Shown: positions 20,159 to 33,729 of the stretch, one piece after another
How the letters are laid out: each line of letters begins with the position of its first letter
Position numbering within the stretch: the first letter of the stretch is position 1
Source: Cyathus striatus
Lineage: Eukaryota > Basidiomycota > Agaricomycetes > Agaricales > Nidulariaceae
Direction of reading: 5' to 3'
NCBI GenBank assembly: GCA_025738555.1
Contig: JAOVFP010000007.1
Coordinates: 5,383,071-5,447,070, forward strand
DNA length: 64,000 bases
Notes under the pieces: model-generated
The model's input: only the letters and a program-made list of their open reading frames with translations
What the model was told of the DNA's origin: nothing
The model's database searches: none
Translations under genes and position numbers: made by a program

Positions 20159-22492
20159 TCATGACGACGGTCTCCGATTAGGCTGTATCTTCAGCGACGG
20201 TTGCTGTGAATGTTGCGAATACAGGCTTTCAGATGATACACTGGCTGACCCCTTGCCCATGTACCCCGCACTACGGGCAGATCCGGGGAACAGCATAATT
20301 GGATCATTGCGATTGGGAACAAGGCTTTCTGCTGAAATATTCCGGTGATGACCGACAGGTGGCTGGAGACCTTCCACGCTTGCTACCGCAGATGGAACTC
20401 CACGCAGTCGTCGACCAACAGCATCCTCGTGAGTGATAAGCCGAGGAAGGCTGGCGGGAGATGGTCGGAGAAGGGAGTCTATAGAAGGTCCTCGCGAGTG
20501 GCCCTGCTGTTGAGAGAAATATGACTCTGTGTCGTCGATGTTGTGTGGTGAATGATCGGAGGGAGTGGCAAGAATACCGTAATCATTTAGAGAAGATGAG
20601 TTGGCAGATCTACCGTATTCGTTCACGGAAGATGACTGGGCAGGAGACAACAAGGAATCACCGGAGGGCCTACGCTCGATATGTGAGGGTAGATATGGCA
20701 TATCGTCAGAGAGGTTCCGGGCATGAGAGGTAAACGACGAGAAGGAGTATGGAGAATTGTATTCATCTTCCTCTGGTATCGGTTTTGGTATCCACCGTCC
20801 AGATTCAGGCGGGGTAGGGGCGGGCAACGTAGGAACAGGCGGTATAGTCATCGCCGCAAGTGGCGAGGGTTGACTCGGTCGGAAAGGTTGCGAACCAGCC
20901 GTCGTCGGCGTCGCAGTTGTAGGTGTGGGTGACTGCACATTGATATGAGAGTTGATCGTCGATGTATGCGGATGCGAGCTTCCCGCTTCTGAAGAGAAAT
21001 CAACACCTGGCACTCGGGAGATAAGGAATACGCTATTTTCGCTGCGTTCTAAGGGTGTAATCAGTGATGTCTGTTCTGATTCGTCCTCTTCCTCGATGGT
21101 AGCATGATTGCGGCTGAATGCCGCGGCGGATCCTTCTTGAGTTGTCCCATGTGTCCCATGAGAGAAGTTTGACGTTGCCCGTCTGGACGACGATGCATCT
21201 GTGCTCTTATCATAATCATCTACCCGAAACCTTCGGGTGTGAGGAACATGCTGAACAAGTATAGGCTTTTTCTTCCACGGTAAGGGAATCCGCTGATGAA
21301 GCGACAGGACGCTCTCTGGAAGTTGTACATTCCTCCAGGTAGCTTTTCCGGGCATTTGCCGCTCAGCACGAAGCTCCAATGGGACATGAGCCGGGGTCGC
21401 TTGTTCCTTGAGTGCGCTCGACGCTGTCCCAAATGATTGGGGGTTATGCCCCTCTGAAGATGTAGCTGCTGGTGAAATTGGGACCTCCGGGTCGATGAAG
21501 ATGAAGTCTTCGTATCCGGTTTCGAATTGGTCGATAGTCCATGTACTACTGCGATCGATCTTGTGGACGTCCTTTGAGCGGGGGAAAAGCTTTTGTAGGC
21601 GCGCTCGCCATCCCACACCTTTCCATGTCCTCATGTGCCTCCCCCTTCTGTGGCGATAGATTAGGAAGGCTATGCATGCTACAAATATCACTCCCACGCC
21701 AGTTATAACGGGGACCAATTTTTGTAACAGCGTCCACTTGTGTTTATTGGTGTCTTCGATTGGCATTATGAGCTGTTAAAGAGTGATTGAGCAATTTCGC
21801 ACCTTCAGCCAACGTTTCCATCACGCCCAAAGTACCGTTCCTGACTTGTTGCTGTTCCCGTGTTGTTATCTCGATAGATGCCCACTCTGTGCTTGCATCC
21901 ATGTCGATTTGTTTGCTCGCACATGATTGTTGCCAGGTATCAAACGATGGTATTGTGGGCAATGTTGTGGAGTTTGTGTTATGCATCAGCGCACACGCAG
22001 TCCAGAGATTGTAAAAACGTTCGTTGCTGTGTTATGCGTTAGGGTTCCCGGTTGGTCGACGATAGATACAGTCGACACACCATGTACACTGCGTTGGTAT
22101 TGGATTCGCCACGTCCACATCCCTCTCCCCTCGGTACCGATTTAATAAAACAGCTGTAGAGGCTAGAACTAAGAATGGCTTCTTGCTGAAAGAAGCAAAT
22201 TGTCCCAACCTCTTCGTTGATTTGTCGTACACGACGAAGCCAAGGCCACTTCGTTCATAATAACACATGGTGATTTGTCGTTTTGGTACAACTGTATGTC
22301 AAAGGGTTAAGTGAGGGATAACAGACGCTGGATTTGAATACATACCGGTGGCAGATTGAGAGCCTATCCGGTAAGTTGTCAGAAACCGTTAGACCGATAG
22401 CTGTACATCAAACTTACTTGGTCTTCTGCGGTTACATATTGAGTACAAAGCAGGAATGGAATAAGAAGAGGCACCCAAGAAAGAGGAGACAT
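20159..22492 (-). CDS. Cys-rich type I membrane protein with long Ser/Pro-rich cytoplasmic tail
   Basis: Six exons on minus: 22492-22418, 22363-22346, 22291-22210, 22153-22081, 22026-21825 and 21772-20159, joining to 687 residues. The last donor (GTGATG at 21824) is the least certain. Residues 1-22 (MSPLSWVPLLIP...) form a signal peptide. The ectodomain has spaced cysteines: KSPCVIMNEVALASSC, then QCTCNERFYNLWTAC, then a WQQSCAS segment. This matches an uncharacterised mushroom surface-protein pattern (SPC...C, CTCN...Y.L..AC, W..W...C). A helix at about 170-189 (VPVITGVGVIFVACIAFLIY) is followed by a basic stop-transfer stretch and a roughly 490-residue disordered tail with many SP/TP sites. 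It could be a surface sensor or adhesin; no biochemical role is known to me. Confidence 0.8.
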
Positions 22493-24054
22493 TACATGAA
22501 GACGAGAACAAGGAACGCAGGGGGTTTAACAGCGGTGGGGATGGAATGAGAGGGGTAGACGCCCACAAGTCAGGAAGGTCGGCTGAGAAATGGTCGGCTG
22601 CTGGGTTTAATCTGGCGAGCAAAGTGCCGGTTTGTCAGATGGCTGTTAGGAACCTTCCTGATAAATGGCCATCAACTTTTTTTTAGACACGCCGCTCACT
22701 TGAGTACTTCCCGTAGGCTCTCTTTTTGGATGATAGGTTCCTATAGAAGGCGAGAAGTGGGGACAACGAGGATATAAAGTTGGGTGGGTTGGGAGTGGCT
22801 ATTTCTGTGCCCGCCATGGTCGGTGGACCATGGAGCCTTGTGCAAATGCCAGCTGTACGGGGATAACTTCAGTGCCGAGCAAATCTTTGCCCAGTGGGCC
22901 CACAGATGTAAACACCCCTTCCAACTGGACGATCATCTCGGCTGGACTCCAGCGCTCGCTGTCATATTCTTTGTATACTTAATGCTCCCCCGACGCCATC
23001 TCAAAAGACACCCTCTGCCAACCCTCCGCTACGAGTTGGCTACGAGAATGCTATGCTCAAATTTTCAAAATGCCTCTTAACTGCTAGACATCGAATCCGA
23101 TGGATCACTGGACTTACCTCGAGCCACGAGTGGTACGGATCGGATTTATATCACTTTGAAATATCTCTGAATGCGCTTGTGAGGATCACAGATTTTCGCC
23201 GGTCGGATGTCGTCGTTGCGTAAAGGTATAAAACGCGTTTCAAAATGGATGCCTTTTGACACGTGCTTATCTGCTTAACACCGTGCACATTACAAAACAG
23301 CGGAAGCATTTTAATTTTTATCTTCATGTACTTAATATTGACGGTACTTATACCCACAGATCTGTTCATCAGAATCACGAAGCTCGCTCAACAATGTATA
23401 CTGATTTTTCTGATTTTCATAATACTTTAAACAGTCAGGGCACTTGGTTGGCGGTGGCAGGCACGGAGTTTAACAAAGTCGTTGTTGCGAGCTCAACGTA
23501 AAAATGTAGTAAGTTGGCACCACTCTCAGTACTCAGCTCTCTTTTCTTCGCAAGTCCCCCGGCTCAAGATGGTTCCTAGTAATCTTTAATGAAATCAGCA
23601 GATGCCTTGATTACGAAAAAATGATTGCAGATGTCGAACTCATGATCTTGCGTACGATATCGTTCCGTGATAGTGCATCACACTGGAGCACCAATAAGTA
23701 GCATTGCTGCGCTAAATTCAGGTAAAACTACGTATGGGTCAAAGCTTGGTCTACAATATTCTTAGTACTTACGGAACTTATCAGACTAAAATTACTTTCA
23801 CAGCACAGCCAGCTTGAGGAACGATCTAATCACAACAATCATGATTTCTAATCCTTTTTATTATTTCGTATCGTACCCCCTTCACTAGGAAGAGAGTAGC
23901 AAGAGTACAAAGTAAGTGGGCATTTATCGAAATTCAGTGGTATATTATTAGTCGTATTATGCCGCCGAGTCCCAAGGCTGGGAGGTATAATACAACCATG
24001 GATAACCAGCTTTTGGGCCCTCGAAGATAGCTGGCTATGATGAGCTGGTATGCT
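22493..24054. other. Intergenic, no gene supported
   Basis: Lies between the start of the membrane protein gene and the 3' end of the transporter gene, both on minus. An open frame at 22784-23080 (+) has no motif, no splice support and no Kozak-like context. Confidence 0.4.
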
Positions 24055-26927
24055 TTAGTTGATAATCTCCTCGGTCGCTTTCTCCACGCTGTCAGTATCG
24101 CTACGTTTCTCTGCGTTTTCGTGGTGCGAAATGCCGGCCTGCTCAGCAGCTTTCTCAGCGATTCTAGCAACGTTGTCGTTACCGTCAAAGAGGCTAGTGA
24201 GGTCGATAGTTAGTTGCCTACGACATTCACATTAGATAAAGCAGAGCTTACGCAGCGGTTTCTTCGAGCGTGAGCTGAGAGAAGATAAATTTAATGAATG
24301 ATAAATATGAGCAGGTGGAGACTTACGTTCTTCGTTTCAATAATGAAGAAGTAACAAAAGGCGGTCTCGAAGGTAAGCCAGAAGACGTAGACGAGCTGAT
24401 AAGAGCTTTAAGTCAAGAGATAAGGGCTTGATAAATTAAAAAACTTACGTAGTATTTCCATCCAAGTCTTAAGGTAAAAGCGACGAATGAGCGTATGTCA
24501 AATAGTCATAACCTGGTGGTACTTACGCTTTCAATGCGATGGGGTTAACGTATCTAAAATGGCGTAAGCACAAGACCAAGTCATACAGGTAACAACTTAC
24601 TGGTTAAAGATCAAGGACAGAGATACAGCGAAGTTGAAGACGACGAAGCCTTTTGCCCGAAGTGCATATGGCAGAATTTCGACGGTGTATCTGTGGAAAT
24701 AAGTTAGTGCTGGATATTATTGGTAGGCTTATCGGGTGCTTACGAGACAATCAAGGGTGTGAAAGCAAGCTGTTATAACGTTAGTACTCTGCTGTATAAT
24801 TTCATAGGAGATACACACATCGTAGAAGCCGTAGAACAGGACTACGTTGCATCATATTAGAAAAATATTCATAAAATGACTATAAGAGCTTACAGATCAT
24901 AGCAATAACCGCATGTCCAGCTCCTTTGCTATTATGTTCCGAGTACAGGGCGAAGCAAATAGTCTGGAGTGTCCAGAAGACTACCATGCCTAATAACAAT
25001 ATGCGTAAGGTTATGTTATGAATGATGAGACTCGACTTACCGATTGTGGAGGTGAGGAAAAGGCGGCGGCGACCGACACGGTCACAAAGAAGACCAGCGA
25101 ATAAGGCAATGAAGAAGTTGTAGATGTTCAAGATACCGTTCTATAGAAGTGTAAGCAATGTAAAAGTTGAGCTGTTAACTTCGACTGACAATCAATAATT
25201 GGATGGTAGGGTCCGTGACTACACATAACGTTAGCTTGAATTCAGCTTGAAATAAAAATAAAATACGTACTGCCAATAGCGATGAAAACCTTGTTGAGGT
25301 AGTAAGAGCTGTGTAAGGTTAATTAGTACTAATCGAGCTATAAATATAGTCAAAAGGCGTACACGAGACCGTTGCCAGACCATTGGGAGAAGAACGCAAG
25401 GGCGAGGATAATGCGCATACGTCTTCGGTTTCCGGGGCTCTTGACGAGACTCAACCAACCAACATTGGCGGCAATATCGCGGTCGAAGGCAATAGCGGCT
25501 TTGATTTCCTCGAACTCATATTCGACGAGAGGATCTTCTCTGAAAAAACCCAAATTAGAGTATGAAGATGTAAAAATTAAAAGGGCTTACTCGTTACCGT
25601 CTGCGTGGTAGTAAGCTAAGGTTTTCAGTGCCTGTGCCTCCCTTAAAATATCCGTGAGTAGCTGTGGCTTATGTTGACGAGTAAAAATATACATACTTTC
25701 CTTTGCTAACGAGCCAACGAGGAGATTCAGGAACGAGCCAAATGAGGAAGATCTGGAGAACGGAAGGAAGACCTTGGAGGGCGGAGGGGATGCGCCACGA
25801 CCAGCTTGATGGAATATGGAAAGTACCAAACGTCTACAAAAAAGAATTTCAGCATATCAGCATTTCGGCAGTATACGAGTCTACGTACAGTCCAGGCAGC
25901 ACTGTTCTCGGAATGACAGATGAGATACTAATATTAGCCCAAAGACGGACGGAGCAACATACATAATACTTCCGAGGTACCTGCGTGACGAATATCAGAA
26001 ATGGAACTTTTATCCAAAAAAATATGCATGCTTACCATAAACTGTTGTACATCGAGGTCGCCTGAGCACGTTGTGTTGGATATGCGATTTCGGTGACCAA
26101 AAGGGGCGCGGCGGAGGCTGCAAATGTGAGCCCGAACCCGATCAGGAACCTGGAACGAAAATATGCTAAGGTTCCGAAAGATGAATGGGAATGTAAGATA
26201 GGCTAACCTGGCCCCGATGAACATTCCTACAGAGTGGGAAGCCGTTTGAATAATTGTGGCTGCGACCATGAGGCCTGCACCGAAAAGAACAGCGGTGCGA
26301 CGTCCCAAGCCGTCGGATAAGTACGGGGAGAAGGGATATGCGGCTAAACTTCCAATATTCTTTGAAGGAACAGATCTGTGAATGGAAGAAGATATAGGAT
26401 CATATGGGTGCTTACCTGAATTGCATTCAGAAGACCCAGCTGATGAAGGTGGTATTAGAAGAGATAGTGTGATATGTGATCATAAGACGAACTTTGCCGC
26501 CAGTGGGGTAGCCGAAAGCTGAATTCCATTGAGTTAACGACTGGAGACCATCTGAATGATTGACTGGATGAGTGGGGGAGGTACGCGGGGTTGAGCGAGG
26601 ACGTACTCATCATACTGCCTAAAACGGTAGGTCGTTAGCCATAAACGACAAAACTCGGGCCGACCACCGACTCACCATCGTATCCGTTCGTGGAGGATGT
26701 GATTAATCTGTGTAATGTTAGTAACTGCGGTGCCCGTCGGTGCTGACGTGTAACTCACAAGAGAGCAATCCATATGTTCAGCAAGAGAATGCCTATTGTT
26801 TTACGTCGGGTCACAGTCTTTACCAGCAAGCTGAGCACGTACGCTTATTCCTCCATGGTGATTTCGTTTCATCAATGAGATGAGCGTATCCAGTACCTCC
26901 GGTAACAATAGCAGGACCACCACCCAT
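24055..26927 (-). CDS. MFS sugar transporter (lactose permease/hexose transporter type)
   Basis: A gene of many short exons on minus, from ATG at 26927 to TAA at 24055-24057; roughly 500-550 residues. Pieces in order: MGGGPAIVTGG, SSTNGYDGSMMNGLQSL (helix 1 and the fungal GYDGS motif), GRRTAVLFGAG (loop 2-3 signature), PSVLQIFLIWLVPESPRWL (the PESPRWL motif after helix 6), EALKTLAYYHADGNE-type linker, then VKSPGNRRRMRIILALAFFSQWSGNG (helix 7), SYYLNKVF, NIYNFFIALFAGLLCDRVGRRRLFL (loop 8-9 signature) and a C-terminus LTLEETAAQLTIDLTSLFDG. All sugar-porter signatures are present. It would import a mono- or disaccharide by proton symport at the plasma membrane; the GYDGS subtype is often annotated lactose permease, and the substrate cannot be read from sequence. 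Confidence 0.88.
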
Positions 26928-29900
26928 AACGACGTCAGGTAAGAGATTGAAGTGATTTAGAGGGACACAAAGGAGTGTGATTTGAGAAATTGATATCTCG
27001 CAGTATTAAAAGAGAATGGGAAACGCGGCTGCGTTAGAGTATCGATACCAGGGAAAGAGTTAGACGGAACTCCAGCCCCACTCGAAATTCTTCCGGGGAA
27101 ACTCCAGGGGCGTAGGTCGGAGTAGAATTTTTGTTTATTCGTTATTCGAATTTAGCCCTGTCCGACAACGTACGTACCCAGATGAGAAGCGAGTTCGCCC
27201 GGGATCTAGCTGTTCGCGAGCGAGAAGTTGCAGTCGCTGATAACCGGTTAGATGAGGGATGAGCGTGTACGAAGAAAGACCGAGATGCAAATGCTACCAT
27301 ACGCTGACGAAGTTTTCCGCCCCTATAGTGATTTAAAAATAACTTGATCCTCTACGTTGGAGGATGCATTAACTCTACGTTATCATCAGATCCGAATTTT
27401 CTCCTGAGTGGATCGGATTACAATTTCTGTGGGAGCTGAGGTAAATTGGGAAATAAACAAATGGCGAAAAAGTACGACAACATAAACTCGGGTTCTGGAA
27501 GCTGGGGGGAGTAAAAAAAGCGAAATTTAAGGGCAAACTGTGTGGAGAAATGTTGGTAACTACTAACTTGTAAAGACCCGAACTCAAAGACGCGCGGAAT
27601 AAACAGAGACCCTTGGTGGCATTGTTTGAAGTCAACCACTATAACAAACAATGTTAAATTAATGCGTGAGAAACATGACGCCTAGGCGGAGTCGCGTGGA
27701 GGGTGGGTTATTTTTGTCGCACACCTTTCTAGACCAACGCCACACTCCCAATGTTAACCGTCTACCTTCACCATTCCGTACCGCACCGTCCCACTGTTGG
27801 CTAGATTTCGAGGGTGTGAGCCTCGAGTTGGAAAGAACTTTCATAAAACTCTATCTTATTGAAATGTCGCAACAGGAAGAAAGAACGGCGATACTTTCCG
27901 TATCATTTACTATTGCCAAATTGTCTCAAACACTCAACTTCTTTTCGTGCTCTTCTCGTATAAGAAAATGATGAATGGAGAAGGACGTATGAACGTCGGG
28001 TATACAACATCAGTGCGTATCCTAGCGATTCAGGAAGGTCTGCTCCACTGCATTGATATGCCACATTGTAGTATTCAATGAGTGGCATGCTATGGTGGCA
28101 TAGAGGCGGCTGTGGGTGCCCCAGGTACCGTTGGATCGTTTTTTGACAGAGAAGTTATGAGACGTATAATTACTAGCACCAACTACGAACGCTTCGAGAT
28201 CGACCATAGTGAGTGCTTGTTTCTCCGATATTAGTGTGTGTAATTCAGAGTGATGCTAGTAGTTAAGTAAAGCGCGTCTTCTACTTCTTTTGAAGTTCTT
28301 CACTTATTATATGCGTCTAATCTTATCTTTATAGACGCTCTTCTCATATGTTATTGAATCCCTCTAAGAGAGCGCACCCGGCTTGATCATGAAATGACTG
28401 CCGAGCTAGGCATACCCTTCGCCACTCACTAATTGGCGCATATACTACGCGTTATGAACATGTCAATCCAATGAAACCCTGAAGACGCAGCTACCCTATA
28501 ACTTAAGTCTTACGGTTATTCTAGTCATTTCTCGACGTTCTATACCGGCGGGTCCGCAGTAACTCTCTGCGCCTGCATCGTGTACAACGAGAATTTCATT
28601 TCCGACATTCCCCCGTGGTGACGAGGACGTGAACTTCAAAGCCAGCTCTCCTAGTCACTGCGCTACTCCTCTCTCCTCTCTCCCCCCTGGTTTCTACCCA
28701 TGTCCTCCGTCAGTGGAGTTCGTGGATAACTGCAGCTGTCGGCGATCTTTCTTCTGGCACTTCTCGTCCGCTCCCTCGAGTCCCTCTTCACTCTCCGAAT
28801 GATCTTCGACTGTATAACTTCCTATCTGACACAATCATTTCCTCATGCGGCTCTTTGGCTTAGATTTGTTTATCCACTGCTTCATACATGGTATACATCG
28901 TGAATTAGCTCTTACCTCGTCTGTCTTACGCTTCGGGGTGCCATATCCGAATCGGGTTCAAAAACTGACCTGACGACCATGACATTGATATGTCGTCTTT
29001 CTAACCCACAGGAAGGGTTGTGCTTATCTATAACAATGGACGCTGGACATGACTCATGCCCAACTTGCGGTTTCTTGCGAACTCGGAATGTCGGCTCGAG
29101 CTAATTGGTTCAGTCATAATTACGGACCGGGAATTCAACTAAATAAAGACACCTCCAGCCTCCTGTTCTCTCGCATCCCCACAGGCTGCATATAGTGGAC
29201 TATGTCTGTCTTTATATGTTGTACTCAGGCTCAGGTTTCATCCTCTGGTCACTTGTTGCATGTCCTGAGTCTCGACATGCGGCGGACAATTGGACATGTG
29301 TGCCCGAGAACCCGAGGGTATCTTTGCATAGAAAATTGCAGTGCAAAATATGTCTGGGGTGTGATGTTGAAGGCCGTATCCGGACAAAACACGCCGGTGT
29401 GGCATGACTGCGGATTGCGGTCGTAACTTTGCGTGCGTCAGAGCGGGTGAAGTGTAGCCGTTCGTTCATGCATTTTGTGGTGACGTTCACCGCCCTCTAG
29501 CTACTAAGAATTTCTCTTTGGATTTACTGGCTACGGGCGAAGCGTGTTTTTAATACGGGGGGATAGACTCACCCATGTTTGGCTCCATTGCGTTGCATAG
29601 CAGGATCGTGGATGATAGAGGCTCCACGCGAGGTCCTGCGAGCGGTGTCATTATGGCTCACCTTTCTATAATGGCTCATTAATGACTTTAGCAATCCTCG
29701 GAGAGTTTTGATGCTAAAGCTTCACTAGGAACAAGGAGCCCCAGGTGACTTAGGGACTTGCTGCAATACTCTTCTGTATCACACAAACTCCGCCCTTATC
29801 TCACGGCTATCCTGGAATCTGGTCTCGAGTGAGATAGCCCAACTCTCTGACGCTGATGTCTACTGGGTTCTCGGGAATTGGCAATTCTGACTGGTTGCTG

Positions 29901-30411
29901 AAGCGTCAATTCCGGTCAAAATGAGAGATGAAATGGATTATAGAATTGGGGATATGAACGCAGCGGCTAATATTAGCGCGACGACGAAGGAAGGAAGGTT
30001 GAGCTGGGAGAACTGCAAAGTGCCAAAAGTTCCAAGTTTGCCTCGCCGGCTTCGTGGACCCCAGTTGGACGGCTGAACCTGCCTGATGGAGACGTGATCG
30101 GGGCTAGAATCGGATGATTTGGCAAGCTGAAATTTCCGGATTCGGTAAGTACATAAGTAGTCTATGTCAACACGTGTAAATCTCAGCTGATGTTTGGTGA
30201 TGAAAAGTTCTTGACTTTGCCAGACTCTGCCAGGCCTCTGAAGAACTCTCCGCTCGCCGTCTGCCTCGTGCTCGCCCTTGATACCTCTTGTCATCCTCCT
30301 CTCAACGCAACTCCAGTCAGTTGCTGAGTAACTGATCACTTTCCTGCTCAGCATTCCTCAGTTGTCTTTTAGTAACGGCGGGCTGGCAACGCCTGTTGAC
30401 TCTCAACCATC
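26928..30411. other. Long intergenic region, no gene supported
   Basis: About 3.5 kb between two divergently transcribed genes (transporter on minus, aminopeptidase on plus). Scattered open frames of 60-140 codons on both strands show no motif and overlap each other. No repeat or RNA gene recognised. Confidence 0.4.
27076..27098 (-). promoter_or_regulatory. Possible carbon-repressor (CreA/Mig1-type) sites upstream of the transporter
   Basis: CCCCAC at 27076-27081 (GTGGGG on the other strand) and CCGGGG at 27093-27098 both fit the SYGGRG consensus, 150-170 bases upstream of the transporter ATG. Six-base matches occur by chance, so this is only suggestive. Confidence 0.2.
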
Positions 30412-33400
30412 ATGCCGCCTCCACCACCACCACCTCCTATCTGCTTCCCATTCACTTCAAAGAAGGGACGTCGCCTATCATGGTCTAACTCGGAGATGTC
30501 TCGCGCTTCCTACGCTCCTGAAGGGGCTGTGAGACAGCCTTCTCACTGGTCTGGACCCTCCATCGCCTCCAAAGCTCCGAGTTTGGCTTTCACTCTCGAC
30601 TCAGAGCGCTACGACGAAGTCCCTTCAATTATCCCCCAAGTACAGAAATCTCCTGATGGGAAACCAAAGCTTGTGCGAGGGAATACAATGACGGGGACAA
30701 AGAAGTCGACTGCGTCGTCGAAGTGGGGTTATGGTTGGGGAATTGGAAAGAAAGACAAGATGAAAGAGGCGGAATTGGAAAGGGAGAAGTCTTTGCCTTC
30801 GCAGCCGGAATCGATGACGAATTTACCGCTTTACCAACCCCCTATTCGACGGGACTCCAAGTCTTCTCAGAATAGTCGCTCAACGACCAAGACTAAGGAT
30901 TCGGACAGGACCGTTCGTTCGAACGACACAAAGGTATCACATCGCTCTCAACAATCGCAGGAAACATACCGAAGTAATAGTAGTCGCTCGACGGCTCCCA
31001 AGCCCCGACCGCCGCTACTCCCGCAGGATTCTTCGAGTACCCTGGTTGGGTCCGCCTTTGAACGTAAAATCACCGATAATGACCCACCTTTCGAAAAACG
31101 AGATACTACACAACCCCTCGAAGACCTGCGAAAGCTTATGGTGAAGGAAAATTTAGACTTCTAGTATGTAACTATTTTAACTTGCACTGCTTATTCCAGC
31201 TTACAATTTTTTACTCTGCAGCATTGTTCCAAGTGAAGATGCGCATGGATCGGAATACGTGGCACATAGCGACAAGAGACGGGAATTTATCAGCGGGTGA
31301 GTGGTAGCTCCATTCAGCATATGTATTTTTATGCTGAACTTGTGTGTTTTTAGTTTTGCTGGTACTGCTGGTCAGGCCATCATAACCAAAACAAATGCCT
31401 ATTTGATCACCGATGCGCGCTACTGGGCACAAGCACGCGAGCAGACTGATCATAATTGGGAGATTGTACAAGCGGGCGCTCGTGGGCAACCTAGGGATTG
31501 GATTGAATGGCTAGAGGTATGTAAACCTGTTCAAAGTCCAGCGGATCTTCAACGCTCGACTTCATACATGTATTCGGGGTTTAACGTCCTTGCTTAGGAC
31601 CGTGTACAAACCTCAAGGATCGGTATTGATGCCCGTATGGTCGCACACGAGAAAGCGGCACTACTAAATTCCAGGATAAACTCTAAGGATTCAAAGTTGG
31701 TATTCCCCCCTCAGAACCTTGTAGACCTCGTGTGGAAGGATAAGCCACCTAAATCTCTAGAACCTCTATACGTACACGGGATAGAATATACTGGTACGTT
31801 TTTACTGGCGGCATCACCCCATTTTCTTATTCATTTTGATTTTACAGGCAGGGATGCGACGTACAAGATTGCCAAAATTAGAGACTGGATCAAGCAATAT
31901 CCTCCTGCCGTTTCATCTTTCCACAAGGGACCACCCAAGCCCACCGATTTGCATGTAGGAACTTTGATTACCTCTTTGCCATGTGTGGGTGCGTGTAGAT
32001 GATTCTGCTTCTTATAGCTTAACGATTTCCTGACCTTTGTTCTCCTGTAGCCTACGTACTCAACCTCCGCGGCTCGGATGTTCCTTACAACCCTCTGTTC
32101 CATGCATACCTCTACATTGGACTTGAGAGCACCATCGTGTTCGTGGATTCGTCCAAAGTTACTCGTGATGTACCAGATTACTTGGAGAAGATGAATGTCC
32201 AAAGGAGGGATTACACCGAGCTCTGGGGTTTCCTTAGGAAGCGAGAGTGGGGTGAAGGAAAGGTAAGTTTCTACCGGCATATTGGCTTTTCGTTTTCCCC
32301 ATTTCTAATGCATGCTCGATAGCTTCTCATTACCCCGCAAACTTCTTACGCGATTTCCCTCATGCTCACACATTATCGGTACACGGTTGCACCAAACCAA
32401 GTAGAGCACATGATGTCTATTAAGAATGAAACGGAACTCGATGGAATGAGGCGAGCTTATATACGTGATGGAGTCGCATACGTGAGTACATTTTCTTTCT
32501 CTGCAAGCACAGAGGAATTTAATGCCGCAATTCATTCACAGGTGAGATGGCTTGCTTGGCTTGAGAGCAAGTTGGCCGAAGGCTATGACATCACTGAATA
32601 TGAAGCGGGCTGGAGATTGAACAATGATTTCAGAATGAAATCAAAGAATTTCATGGGTCTCGCATATGAGCCCACCTCTGCCACTGGGCCTAACGGGGCT
32701 TTACCGCACTATACCCCTAAGAAGGGTACTGCTCGATTGATTGACCGGGACACACCTTACGTCAAGTATGTATTAATGCCTTCGTTATTTTTGATTCTGT
32801 GATACTTATTTCGTTTGCAGTGACTCTGGAGGACAGTACTTCGATGGCACGTGTGATACCACTCGTACACTCCATTTTGGCAGGCCTTCGCCAGAGCAGT
32901 GTGATGCGTACACGAGGGTCCTACAAGGCCATGTAAGTTTTCCATTTCACCCCTGTGAGTGTGACTTACCATCGCGGTAGATCGCTATCGATAGCGCCAT
33001 TTTCCCAGAGGGGACTTCTGGACATCAGCTGGATGTGCTTGCTCGCAAAGCTCTTTGGAAAGATGGGATGAATTATGCGGTATGTATTTTCTATGAACTA
33101 CTTTGACTTGTTCTTATTGGTTTTGGTAGCATGGAACTGGACATGGATTTGGTTCGTTCTTGACTGTGCATGAGGGACCGCACGGTTTCTCCAGCAATAT
33201 TCCCTTGGATCCAGGTCACGTCATCACCAATGAGCCCGGTTTCTGTAAGTAATCCCTCGATTGAACGCAAGCTTATTTGCTGACAAATTTACTAGACATT
33301 GAAGGGAAATGGGGCATGCGGATTGAGTCTGCGTTGGCCGTCCGTCGCGTAAAGGTAAGCATCTCAGGCGACTTTTTTACTGTGCATTCCCACCGACTGT

Positions 33401-33729
33401 CATCTACAGACACGCGGCGAGGTTGGGGGTGACGTTTGGTTAGGATTTGAACGCCTGACATGCGTTCCGATCCAGACCAAGATGGTCAAGGAGAGCATGC
33501 TTACAAAGGAAGAGAAGCAGTGGTTAAAGGTAAGTTTATCGAGACCATAACTGTCGGCGGTACATGCTTACGATTTCCGCGATTTTAGGAGCATAACCAA
33601 CGCTGCCTTGAAAAGCTCACCCCCTATATCAAAGATGACAAACGGGCTATGAAGTGGCTCAAACGCGAGGCCGACCGCGGTATTGGCATTGTTGCTGGTC
33701 CCGGTGGCATGTCCATCGATTGGGACTAA
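30412..33729 (+). CDS. Xaa-Pro aminopeptidase P (M24B) with a long N-terminal extension
   Basis: Fourteen exons (first 30412-31163, last 33589-33729) join in frame to 855 residues. The catalytic protein begins near residue 236 with [20 protein letters not shown]. Metal ligands of the pita-bread domain are all present: Asp642 and Asp653 in [16 protein letters not shown], His in HGTGHG (712-717), and two Glu 14 residues apart in [17 protein letters not shown]. The enzyme removes an N-terminal residue preceding proline using two Mn ions; the P group is cytosolic. Residues 1-230 are an added low-complexity region: a start MPPPPPPPP, a [13 protein letters not shown] patch and Ser/Arg/Lys-rich sequence. 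Exon 1 is tied to the enzyme because its final codon is split by the intron (TTC TA|C ATT) inside the conserved [10 protein letters not shown]. Confidence 0.93.

Noticed and set aside
29938..30354. 138-codon minus-strand frame just upstream of the aminopeptidase
   Set aside because: No recognisable domain, no splice context, and it covers the expected promoter region.
30412..31164. The first aminopeptidase exon as a separate 250-residue gene ending in TAG
   Set aside because: The TAG spans a splice donor (TA|GTATGT) and the codon is completed downstream inside the conserved [10 protein letters not shown] motif.
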